Assembly: GCA_905250075.1 (NCBI GenBank)
Contig: CAJNOP010000004.1
Span: 5,201,356 to 5,265,355 of the forward strand
Origin: Rotaria sp. Silwood1
Taxonomy: Eukaryota; Rotifera; Eurotatoria; Philodinida; Philodinidae
Direction: 5' to 3'
Length of the DNA: 64,000 bases
Shown here piece after piece: positions 10,901 through 21,598 of the stretch (position 1 is the first letter of the stretch; each line of letters starts with the position of its first letter). The translations under genes were made by a program, and so were the position numbers. The notes under the pieces were generated by a model. That model worked only from the letters and a program-made list of their open reading frames with translations, made no database searches and was not told the DNA's origin.

Positions 10901-13900
10901 CAGATTTGTATATAAACATTTTTTTTTCTTTTTCTCTTTTCTTTCTTTAGTAATATTGACAAACACGGCCTTGTCAAGAGGCAGAAAGGTGTATTGCTAT
11001 TGCATTGCAGTGTTTGTCAACATGACTATAGAAAGAAAAAAGAGCAGAAAAAAAAATATTTTTATAGACTTCTAACTCATTCTTTGTGTGTTTGACAACG
11101 GTGTAATGAATACATCGAGAACTTACATCACTTGCTTTTGAATAAAATTAGAAAAAACATAAACGAACTTGTATTACTAGTACTATCAAGAATGAAAAGT
11201 ATTATTAGAGAAACAGAAAACTAATTTTATGAATTTTACTTCAGCATTGCTTTGATTGTTTCCTCGTTTTCGCCATTTAAAATAAATACAAGATAAACTG
11301 ATGAGTAGTAAAACAAAAGCTATAGGTCCAAGAACGGCACCAATTATCCATAATTTATTATCAGTTGTTAGAGTAGACGGTTCGGGCTGAATACTTGGAC
11401 TTTGCACAAAATTACCATCAAATTGAAAACCAAGTAAAGAGATTTTTTGATTTTCATTTATTTTGTCAGTGGCTGTTTTAACATCAGTGGCTGATACTGT
11501 TTTGTTTGTACGTGTATCAGTCACAGTATAATTTACCCTATATGTTTTTGGAAAGGTGTTAGGATCAGAAAGCTAAATCAATATGAAAAGTAAATTATGT
11601 ATATAGATGAAATCAAGGATTCTATTAATTTACCAAAACTACGGATGAAATTATTTCAATAAGATAGTTCTGATTGATCTGACGTTTACGTCGTGACGAT
11701 AGTAAACATTCTGAAATGGATGCATTATTTAAACATAGAAAGCCAAGATTTATAACGTCGGATAATCCTCGTCGAAGTTTTTCTACATGAGTAGTATTAT
11801 ATGGATCGAAAGGATTTATAATAGAAGCTTTGAAAACTGAAATAAAAAGTGAATATTCTTGGAAAAATATATTAATAAATACTTATTATAGACCTGTAAA
11901 TATCAAATTTGCTGGTGCAGGTGTTGTTGTCATTGAGGTAGTAGTAGATGTGATCAAATTCGTGCTGATTAATGTTTGTGAAGTAACAGCAGTTGTAATT
12001 GCCGTGCCAGTGATACTAATACTGGTTAATGTAGAACTAATTGTTTGAGATATTGTTGTTGCTGTGACTACATTTGAACTACTTATAGTTGACGACAGAG
12101 TCACTTGAGTGGTAACTTCAACATTTGATGTTGGTATACTACTGACGACAGTTATATTTTGAATAGCACTTGAATATGCAGTGGTACTGGGGAAGCTTGT
12201 TAATGTAGGGACACTTGTTGCAACAGTTGTCGATTCTTCAAAAATAGTTGCTGTGATATTGGCTGATTTCGTTGAAGATGCTGTTTGGACACTTACGTCT
12301 AAAGTAAAGAAAAATAGTAATCGAATGAAAATTGAAATTAAAAACAATTGACATCGAAATTAAACATCTTCAATGTGGAGAAACAAAATATCACTTGCTT
12401 GTCGCTTATTGTTACCTGTATGCGAAGAAGACAAGAGGCTTGTAGCTGTTGTTTGTGTTTCAACACTTGAAGAACTACTCAAAACTGATATGCTGCTTGA
12501 TAATCCAGTCTGTGCTGTACTTGTTACTGAAAACGCTAAAGTGGACGATGTATTCCTATATATAAAATTAATAAATATATATCTACCTATGATTGCTGAT
12601 GAGCCTTGGGTTTGTGTAACAGCTGTTACTGGTACACTACTTCCTTCGCTAACAGACGTCGCGGACTGACTAGTATATTCCGATTGATATGGCGTTGATA
12701 ATGTATTCGGACTGCTCTGAGCACCTGTACTCATAATCGTAGAGGAACCAGATGATGTGCTAGCTACTTCGCCACTCGAAGAAGTTAATATAATCGAAGT
12801 CGATAATATGGAAGCAGACAATGTAGCTTGAGACGAAGGTATTGATTGCTCCATACTATGAGTTATTGTCATTAAAGATGATGTGGAGCTGCCACTTGTG
12901 ACAGTACTCAATGATTCACTGCTGCCAGTTGCAACGAACCCACTAGTAGCTGTTAGAGTACTTCTTTCACTTGTATCTGTAGGAACCATTGTTGACATAG
13001 TAGGAACTGTGCTTTCTGACGTTGAACTGATGATTGAAGCAACATTGTTGGAAGTGCTAGTGATCATAGTACCTGTGTATGAAGACGTTTCAGTGCCGAT
13101 CGTCATAGACAAACTCGATGACATAGTGACTCCGCTTACTGTTGAACCAATTATTTCCTGGCTCGTACCAGTATACAACGGTGAAAACGTACTACTACCA
13201 GTTTCTTGTAAACTACTTCCATACGAGACGGCCTGACTGGACGATGTGAAACGTGAGACTGATGCGAGGGTAGCTGTATTTACGGTAGTGCTGCCAGTTG
13301 CTTCACTTGTTGCCGTTGGTGCGAAGGAAAAAACTCCAGTACCTGTTTCTTGTGATATGCCAGTGTGTAAGGATGACAGGCTTGAAGATATAACAGGTGA
13401 GCTTGATGGAACAGAAGCAGTATTTATGGTTGTACTGCCACTGGATTGACTTGTTTCCGTTTGTGCAGAGAAAGACGAACCAGTGCTTGTTTCTTGTGAA
13501 ATACCTGTATGTGAGGATGACTGGCTTGGCAAGATAATAGGTGAGCTTGATGGAATAGTAGCAGTATTTATTGTTGTACTACCACTTGGTTGACTAATTT
13601 CTGTTTGTGCCGAGAAAGATGTGCCAGTGCCTGTTTCTTGAGAAATACCAGTGAGTGAGGATGATAGACTTGAAACCGTAACAGGTGAGGTTGATGGAAC
13701 AGTAGCGGTATTTATTGTTGTACTACCACTTGATCCACTTGTTTCCGTTTGTGCCGTGGAAGATGTACCAGTGCCTGTTTCTTGTGAGACGGCAGTGTAT
13801 GATGATGAAACACTTGGAAACGAAACAGGTGAGGTTGATGGAACAGTAGAGGTATCTATTATTGTGCTGCCTTTTGATTGACTTGTTTCTGTTTGTGTCG

Positions 13901-16900
13901 AGGCAAACATGCTAGTGCCTGTTTCTTGTGAGATACCTGTATGTGAGGATGACTGGCTTGACAAGATAATAGGTGAGCTTGATGGAATAGNNNNNNNNNN
14001 TGATGAAACACTTGGAAACGTAACAGGTGAGGTTGATGGAACAGTAGAAGTATCTATTATTGGACTACCACTTGATTGACTTGTCTCGGTTTGTGCCGAG
14101 TAAGATGTACCAGTGCCTGTTTCTTGTGAGATGGCAGTGTATGATGATGAAACACTTGAAAGCGTAACAGATGAGGTTGATGGAACAGTAGAGGTATCTA
14201 TTATTGTGCTGCCTTTTGATTGACTTGTCTCGGTTTGTGCCGAGGAAAATATGCTGGTTCCTGTTTCTTGTGAGATACCTGTGTGTGAGAATGACTGGCT
14301 TGACAATATAATAGGTGAGCTTGATGGAACAGTAGCAGTATTTATTATTGTGCTGCCTATGGATTGACTTGTTTCTGTTTGTGCCGAGAAAGATGTACCA
14401 GTGCCTGCTTCTTGAGAGATACCAGTGTGTGAGGATGATAGACTTGAAAACGTAACAGGTGAGGTTGATGCAACTGTCATGGTATTTATTGATGTGGTGC
14501 CACTTGATTGACTTGTGTCCGTTTGTGCCGAGAAGGATGTGGCAGTGCCTGTTTCTTGAGAGATACCAGTGTGTGAGGATGATAGACTTGAAAACGTAAC
14601 AGGTGGGGTTGATGCAGTAGTTGCGGTATTGATTGTTGTACTGTCACCTGCTTGGCTTGTTTCCGTTTGTGCAGAAAAAGATGTACTAGAACTAGTTTCT
14701 TGTGAGATACCCGTATGTGAGGATGGCTGGCTTGAAACTGTAACAGGTGAGGTTGATGCAGCGGTAATGGTATTTATTGGTGGGGTGCCACTTGATTGAC
14801 TTGTTTCTGTTTGTGCCAAGAAAGATATGCTAGTAGCTGTTTGTGGTGAGATACCAGTGTGTGAAGATGACAGAGTTGAAAACGTATCAGGTGAAGTTGA
14901 TGGAACAGTAGCGGTGTTTATCGTCGTACTTCCACTTGATTGACTCGTTTCTGTTTGTTGGGAGAAAGATGTAGACGCACCGGTTTCTTGTAAGATATCT
15001 GAATTAGATGATGAATGCACTGGGGATGTAATTGATGAAATTTGTGTCGAAGTAGCTGTGTTTTCTGTTGATATTGTTGATATGGTTGCAGGTGATGTTA
15101 GGAGCGTTGCTAGATTTGTTACACTGGTATCTAATGATGGCATTGTGTTTGATGGCGGTAAGTCAGAGACTAAAAGTAAAGAAAAGAAGTTATGAACAGT
15201 TTTAGATCATGTCGTATCCATAAAGAATGGAATGAATTGTGTTTTCTTGTTAGATGCAATGCATTTAGAAACTTGTTTTTATGGCAGAAGATAGCATAGC
15301 AGAATGAAAGTCAGTATAACAAATATACTTATAAATGTAATTCATTATTGATAATATAACTAAATGTATGAATGGTTAATCGCTATATCACTTGACATAA
15401 GATATATTGACTAAAAACAGTTTTGAATTAATATAAAGAAGACACAACACACGAAAAAAAGAATACAAATATATATATCAGTGTTACATAAGATGAAGGC
15501 AAAAACAAAACCAAGGATTATAAATATACTCAGAAAATAATTTATTACGAATTTTCTTACCTGCTCTTCTCACTAAATGAAATTAGCAGAATTAAAAATT
15601 TTTTAAAACTCTTTTATATATACGCCTGGAAAAAATAAGCTGTGGTCTGTATTTTGGAGATATGGTTATCATAGCAGCGTATTTTTAAAAAAATAATGAT
15701 ATATTCTGAAAGCGCGTGATGTTTTCTATTAGCCTGTATATTTGCCTTTTCCTTTGAATCTATGTATGACCAAAAAAAATTGAGTGTTATGAAGGTACCC
15801 TCATCTCCAGATTCCCACAGACTTGATTTTGTCAGTGTCACTAAAATTAGTTTTTAAAATGTTTGATCACTATAGAATTACCTTTTGGAAAAAGTAATTA
15901 TATATTCTGATAGAGCTTGAAATTCTTTATTATCCTGTATATTTACTTATTTTTTTTTATATTTCTTTATCAAAAAGAAAATTTGAGTACAGTAAACGCA
16001 TCGTCAATTGACAAGTACCGAAAATCGTTAGTTTTTTCCTTTTTTCAAAATATAGTTACTATACTACTAAATTTGGAATAAAGGAATTATAGATTCTGAT
16101 AGAGCTTCAAATTCTCTATGATCCTATATATATTTTTTCCCTTGACTTGCATTTATATACCGAATGTGCTGCAGTGCATAATTGCAAAATAGTTAACAAA
16201 TATACAGGATGATAGAGAATTTCAAGCTCTATAAGAATTTGTTATTCCTTTTTAAAAATAAATTTTCCCATAAGAATAATAAATTTTAAAAGAGAACTCT
16301 AGAAGCAACGAAAAATGCACATTTTTGATACTTGTCAATTGGCTGTGCGTTCACTGTACTCAAATTTTCTTTTTGATAACTGAATATAAAGAAATAAGTA
16401 AATATACAGGATGATAGAAAGTTTCAAGCTCTATCGGAATATATAATTACTTTTTTCAAAAGGTAATTCTATAGTGATGAAAAATTTTAAAAACTAATTT
16501 TGGTGATAGTGGCAAAATCAAGTCTGTGGGAATCTGGAGATGAGGGTACCTTCATTACACTCAATTTTTTTTTGGTCATACATAGATTCAAAAGAAAAGG
16601 CAAATATACAGACTGATAGAAAACTGCACGCGCTTTCGGAATATATCACTTTTTTTTAAAAAATACACTACTATGATAATCGTATCTGAAAAATACAGAC
16701 TACAGCTTATTTTTTCTAGGCGTATATATATCAAATGAAACTAATACAAATTATCCAACTATACATATAATGAAACAACTAGACAATGATATATACCTCG
16801 GATATTTGCTTTAGATAAATCTTCAGCTAAAGAGGATTCTAAATAAACGACAAGAATAATTACAAATAACAAATTATTTCTTAACTAATCATTTATGTAT

Positions 16901-17780
16901 ACTAACGATAATTCTGAACATTATATATACTGAGTACATGAAGACCACCACAACAATTAATTATCATATCATTTAAACTTCTATCACATGGTATGTTACA
17001 TAAAATGGAATTTACGGCTGGTTGATTTAAATGATTCCCACAACGACATGCATTACTAAACAAAAAAGAAAATTTTAATTGTACCTTACTTTTTTTTTTT
17101 TGTTCTGAATTGAATCAATTCAAACTAAATAGATTTCTATTAATATAGTAGGTTTTACCCATTCATTATGCCTGCATAATTATAGTTCGTAGCACAGTGC
17201 GAAATACATTTTTCAATCGAGTTCACAACGCCCATCTCTATACCTAAGGTTACATTATCAAAACAACCTTGATAACCAACTATAGTATTCAAACATGTCG
17301 AATCTAGGAATGTATCGAATTCCATGTTATTAAATAAGTAAATTATTTTCAATATCAAAAAATACCTGATTTCGATAAACCAATCGAGTTAATAACACTG
17401 TAAACACTACTTCGATTATCACCACCACATTTTTCAGATGTTATACATGAATAATGGCATTGATCATCTGATACTTGACCATATTTTCCATATTGTTGTC
17501 CACAACGACATTCACTACCATGTTGTATGGCTGCATACTGATAATTTTGTTTTTGACAAGCAAAAATACATTGTTTAGAAGTTAAATGTTTATAATTACC
17601 AATAAATATTTCCAGATCATGATTGTCAATATGATCAATAAAACAACCCAAATATTGATTAAAACCTTCGATAAACAAGATTATAAAATTTGTTATTTTA
17701 TTACGTGATTATCGTTTCGTCTTACCGTAAATAATTGTTATTTGAACAATTAAGTAGTAGAGCAAAAATAGTGCTCGCAT
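7970..17780 (-). CDS. Large single-pass membrane mucin: two WSC domains, Ser/Thr repeats, KIAA1549-like tail
   Basis: Exons (minus): 17780-17726, 17665-17366, 17303-17159, 17055-16931, 16838-16797, 15169-12416, 12298-11894, 11836-11634, 11572-11240, 10727-10689, 10632-10378, 10321-10249 and 8853-7970; all phases agree, about 1870 residues, with an N gap. The product begins with a signal peptide (MRALFLLYYLIVQ). WSC domain 1 follows (YLGCF ... CRCG ... CGG), then a second Cys-rich WSC domain (GYQGCF ... CRCG ... CCGG). A roughly 1050-residue Ser/Thr mucin region comes next, then a juxtamembrane module ending in a furin-like RRKR, an LWIIGAVLGPIAFVLLLI membrane helix and a basic stop-transfer KWRKR. 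Three tail motifs match the vertebrate KIAA1549/KIAA1549L family: EHWRNKLRL, a TKLHRLLDEV helix and a C-terminal LVSAIHDDLQQI helix. Function is unknown; an adhesive or glycocalyx receptor is inference. The 42-base exon is the least certain. Confidence 0.82.
8923..10207. repeat. Long foldback element (about 600 bp arms) in the last intron of the WSC/mucin gene
   Basis: The string GTTGAATAAGGTG followed by CTATTTAGAATTGAGAAATC starts near 8928 and returns in reverse complement ending near 10202. Further inside, blocks such as AAAGCATGATCAATTACTA and ATTTTGGCTAAGTATTTTTT/AACTTATATTTT also pair. The centre lies near 9500-9560. Arms have diverged with indels. No coding capacity is seen. It accounts for almost all of the 1.4 kb intron 8854-10248. 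Confidence 0.8.
12880..15000 (-). repeat. Coding minisatellite, 144 bp = 48 residues, about 13 copies
   Basis: Within the mucin exon a 48-residue unit recurs: an HTGISQETG start, an SAQTETSQSSGS middle and an INTATVPSTSPVT end. The CTGTTTCTTG core of the unit recurs about every 144-146 bases (for example near 13633, 13776, 13921, 14112, 14256, 14402 and 14547). Units differ by substitutions but keep the length in frame, which argues for selection on an O-glycosylated stalk. The N run at 13991-14000 lies within the array, so the true copy number is unknown. Confidence 0.88.
13991..14000. other. Assembly gap (10 N) inside the mucin repeat array
   Basis: Ten Ns interrupt the repeat. The flanking units stay in frame if the gap is read as written, but a 10-base placeholder in a 144-base repeat most likely hides an unknown number of units. 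Confidence 0.95.
15617..16735. repeat. Foldback element with nested internal repeats in the WSC/mucin gene
   Basis: The outer arm TATATACGCCTGGAAAAAATAAGCTG (15616-15641) returns in reverse complement at about 16700-16730, and blocks such as GGTACCCTCATCTCCAGATT pair (near 15795 and 16540). A sub-repeat around TCTGATAGAGCTT(G/C)AAATTCT occurs twice forward (15910, 16100) and twice inverted (near 16210, 16420), so the element is built from repeated segments. It fills most of the intron 15170-16796. Confidence 0.8.
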
Positions 17781-20378
17781 TGCAACTGTCGATCATACCC
17801 AATGAATAAAAATATTATTTCTAAATCTAAAATAATAAAGAATAAAAAAAAAAAAGAGTTTCTTTTCTTTTTGTATTTATATCAGGCGTAAAAATAACAT
17901 TTCGATGAATAATCATTCCATTATATTGATATATACAACTATACATTGCATATCGATAATATAACTTTAATGTAAGTTCTATTGATGTATTGACTCCCAG
18001 TTCCTCTCTCACTCTCTTGAATTTATAGAAGAGAAAAAAAAATGTCATTCTTTTATTAACTAAAAAACAACTATTTCTTTTTTTTTCTTTGGATGACAAA
18101 AAAAACAGATCTGCTGTTGTTTGTTTGAAATAAGAAAGTAAAATAGCATTTTAACTAAGATATTTTAAAACTAGCCTATCAGCTTAATTCATCATATACA
18201 AAAAAAAAAAAGCAGCAACATGTTCATCTATCTACTAAAAGACTGTTTGCCTAATCTTTTCCTAGACTACATTTTTTTTCTCATACTTTTCTGTAATATT
18301 CTTTTAAAGCAAATATTTAATAAAAAATAGTCAAATAGAATGAGTCAGCATAAAAAATATGTTCTAATAAAATAAAACTCTAATATGTATACGAACAGCA
18401 ACAGATCGATAAATAGCCTAATCAAAATGAAATAAATTTGTAAATCTAATATGAGCCATCTGTTATACATTACGATATTGACGAAATATTATTATTGTTT
18501 CGTTTCTTCTTTTTTGTACAAATAATATTTCATAGTTTTGTTGACAATTTTCGATGATCTTTGGAGTCCACAAGTTTTCATTGAAATAATCATACCATTC
18601 ACATATATACCACAGACAGTAATTGTTTACGGTTTTCTACTTCTTCTGTTCCTATTTTAATACAAAAATGTCCTGAAGCATTCTTTTACTATTTATCTTA
18701 ATAAGAACAATCATTGATTTGGAAACGTAACTGTCTACATACTCATAACAGTAAATAATCAGCGATATCAATGTCATAGAACTTTTATTTAAATTTACTC
18801 GATCATAACGATGAATGCTTAAGAATATGTATATAATTCATTTATGTGTGTGTATGAACAGAAACTAAAAATGAAAGGTTATATGCCACTTTACGTATAT
18901 TCGAAGAGTGAATAAAAAGGAAGAAAAAAAGAATTTTCTTTTTCATACAGAATCTACGAAAATTACATTTTGAAATAGGATCTTAACATGTCAATCATAT
19001 CATTTCATTTCATACATTTACGTTTATATATTTAAAAGATTGAGATACGTGAGAATACAGTGTATTATAAAGAGGATAAATGTTATTGACAGCAAAATGG
19101 CTGTGATTATAAAGAAAGATGATACAGTTACGGATATCACATACAGTCGCAGTCTTTATCCTTTTAATATACATGTGTGTGTCAAGTTTAAGATGAAAAG
19201 AATATACCGAGAAGGCCAATGAGTGACTCTTGATATAAATGTTTGCTTGAATGAAAGTGATGAAATTATCATAGCTATTTATAGATAAGAAAAAAGTGCT
19301 GTTTATTATTTTATTGTCCAGAAAAATTTTCAAGGACATTGTCGTTCGTCAAAATCCAACGAATTCTTTAATGATTTTATATAAAATATGTATGGTTTTG
19401 TTTTTGTTTGTGTTATTTTTATTTCTTCAGTCAAAAGTGGTAAAAGAAAGTGAACAAGAAAGAAATCTTATGAAGGTTCGCCTAAACAAAGGGTACCACA
19501 ATAACTAGAATCACTACATGTGTACAGAAATAAAGAAAAAGTATGGAGAAAATACATATTTATTCTCGTTTAACTGTTCTTCTCTTAATAATAATACAAT
19601 CTTATTAAGCAAAAATTAAATTGATATCAATCATAAATAGGTTTATTCAATGAAAGATTTCGTTTGATTATCTGTATATGAATTCATACCTGCTTATTTG
19701 TTTTTCTACACTTTTATTCATCCATAACGATCATAATATCAACAAAAAACAAAACCATACTCTATCCATGTATATATCAATCAAATAACATTTGTGGAGA
19801 AAAAAAAGGAAGTCATACAGTTTGTATTTAAAGAATGAAAGTTTCTGAAAATAGTAAAACTTAAGAAAAAATATGTACCTGTTGGCCGCAAGATTCTCTT
19901 CTTTATTCAATGTTTCATGCCAGAAGCAAAATGTTTCTTTCGTTTTTATCAGACTCTTCATGATTTTTTTTTCATTTTATTAGTTTCTTTGAAATAGAAA
20001 CATAGGTGCTAATCTTCTATTAACGAATATAATGTATATAACTTCGCACTGTGAGTAATTGAGAGCTTAAGAAAAAAACCTATTACACAGCAATATTTAA
20101 TTCATGTTCTATAAGAATATCTTTTTATATGAGTCATTGCCCCTCTAGAAATTGTCACCATTTTGAGTTCAGTATGTTACTATGCATTCTCTTACCTACA
20201 CGTTCCCCATAATTACATCCCACTATGTGTTTTTTATCGATTCGAGCGTCCTCTAACGAATCAGCAGTTTTGACAAGATAAATAAACTATATTTATGTAC
20301 CTACCAGTTACTTTTCAAAATCGCATGACATAAGCTTGAAAGATAACCGTTTATTAGTATAATAAAAAAAAAACGAAA
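17781..20378. promoter_or_regulatory. Divergent 5' region between the WSC/mucin gene and the sterol methyltransferase
   Basis: The two genes are transcribed away from this 2.6 kb AT-rich stretch, so it must contain both promoters. Open frames here (17827-18099, 19010-19339, 19296-19508, 19731-19961, 20308-20526) have chance composition and no family features. An acceptor-like TTTATTAG ends at 20357, 21 bases before the methyltransferase ATG. I cannot point to a specific core promoter. Confidence 0.45.
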
Positions 20379-21519
20379 ATGGCAGAAAAAACGGTCGTGC
20401 AACGTTCAGGTAATGCTGTACATAAAGAAGTTTCATCTTATAATGAATTATATCAAGATTCAACATCTGTTGATAAACGAAAAGATCAATATAAAACTTT
20501 AGTAACAAATTATTATAGTTTATCAACAGATTTTTATGAATATGGTTGGGGTCAAAGTTTTCATTTTGCTAATCGATTTCGTGGCGAGACATTAGCAGAA
20601 TCAATACAACGACATGAATCTTATTTAGCATTAAAAATGAATGTTAAACAAGGTGATAAAGTACTTGATATTGGTTGTGGAGTTGGAGGACCATTAAGAC
20701 GTATTGCATACTTAACTAGAGCACATGTTACTGGTTTAACAATCAGTCAATATCAAGTTCAACGAGCTAAAACTATTGGTAAGAATTTTACTATAAATCT
20801 TTTTTTTTTCAAATACATCTCTTTCAATATGATTTAAAATTTTATCATAGGTGTACCACCTAATTGTCAATTTATACAAGGTGATTTTATGGAATTACCA
20901 TTTGATGACAATAGTTTTGATCATGTTTATGTTATTGAAGCTGTATGTCATGCACCAGAAAAGGTAAATTATTGTTTATATTATATATTTATAAAAACAA
21001 ATAGACAAACAAAATCATGTTCTTTTTTGTTGTTTCAATTAGGCTAAATGTTTTGCTGAAGTTTTTCGTGTTCTTAAACCAGGCGGTTCATTTGTTGGTT
21101 ATGATTGGTGTTTAACGGATAAATATGATAAAGAAAATCCTACACATGTTGAAACAAAACGTTTAATAGAAGAAGGTGATGCATTGCCAGAATTAAAAAC
21201 AACTCATCAAATAATATCAGATCTTAAATCCGTTGGTTTTACTATTGAAGAAAATCAAATAATACCCGAAGGTGATATTCCATGGTATCAACCATTGAAA
21301 GGTGGGGATTCATTTTTTTCACTGAATAATCTTCGTGCATCATCAATTGGTCGATGGTTAACAAGTAATATGGTTTGGCTTATGGAAAAAACTTGGATAG
21401 CTGCTCAAGGAAGTGTCGGAACACTTAAAATACTCGAAAAAGCTGCTGTAGGTTTAGTACGTGGCGGTGAAAGTGGTATATTTACACCATATTTCTTTTT
21501 TCTTGCTCGAAAATCTTAA
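20379..21519 (+). CDS. SMT: Sterol 24-C-methyltransferase (SMT/ERG6 family)
   Basis: The enzyme adds a methyl group from S-adenosylmethionine to C-24 of the sterol side chain (zymosterol or cycloartenol type substrates) on the ER membrane. Exons 20379-20778, 20851-20963 and 21043-21519 join in phase to 329 residues; fungal and plant SMTs are about 340-380. Diagnostic features in order: the family-specific FYEYGWGQSFHFA sterol-binding region (about residues 52-64), RHESYLAL, SAM motif I VLDIGCGVGGPLR (about 93-105), GLTISQYQVQRA, a DHVYVIEAVCHAPE motif, VFRVLKPGG and the C-terminal IFTPYFFFLARK. Signatures are intact, so the gene looks functional. Most animals lack this gene, but SMT homologues have been reported in annelids, sponges and some other invertebrates. 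It converges with ChAT, their stops being 79 bases apart. Confidence 0.93.
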
Positions 21520-21598
21520 TTATTAGAAAGACACAAAAAAAAAAAATAGAACAATTTCTTGATAAATTATTTATTTTTGTATTTTTTATGTATTAGTA

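Noticed and set aside
12546..12590. Possible mini-intron inside the mucin exon (GTAGATAT to ATATAG)
   Set aside because: It would be only 31 nt and would break the reading frame; the unspliced frame is open, so I kept it as coding.
12373..14799. Several plus-strand frames across the mucin exon
   Set aside because: Antisense shadows created by the repeat, rich in Val and Asp as expected from complementing Ser/Thr codons.
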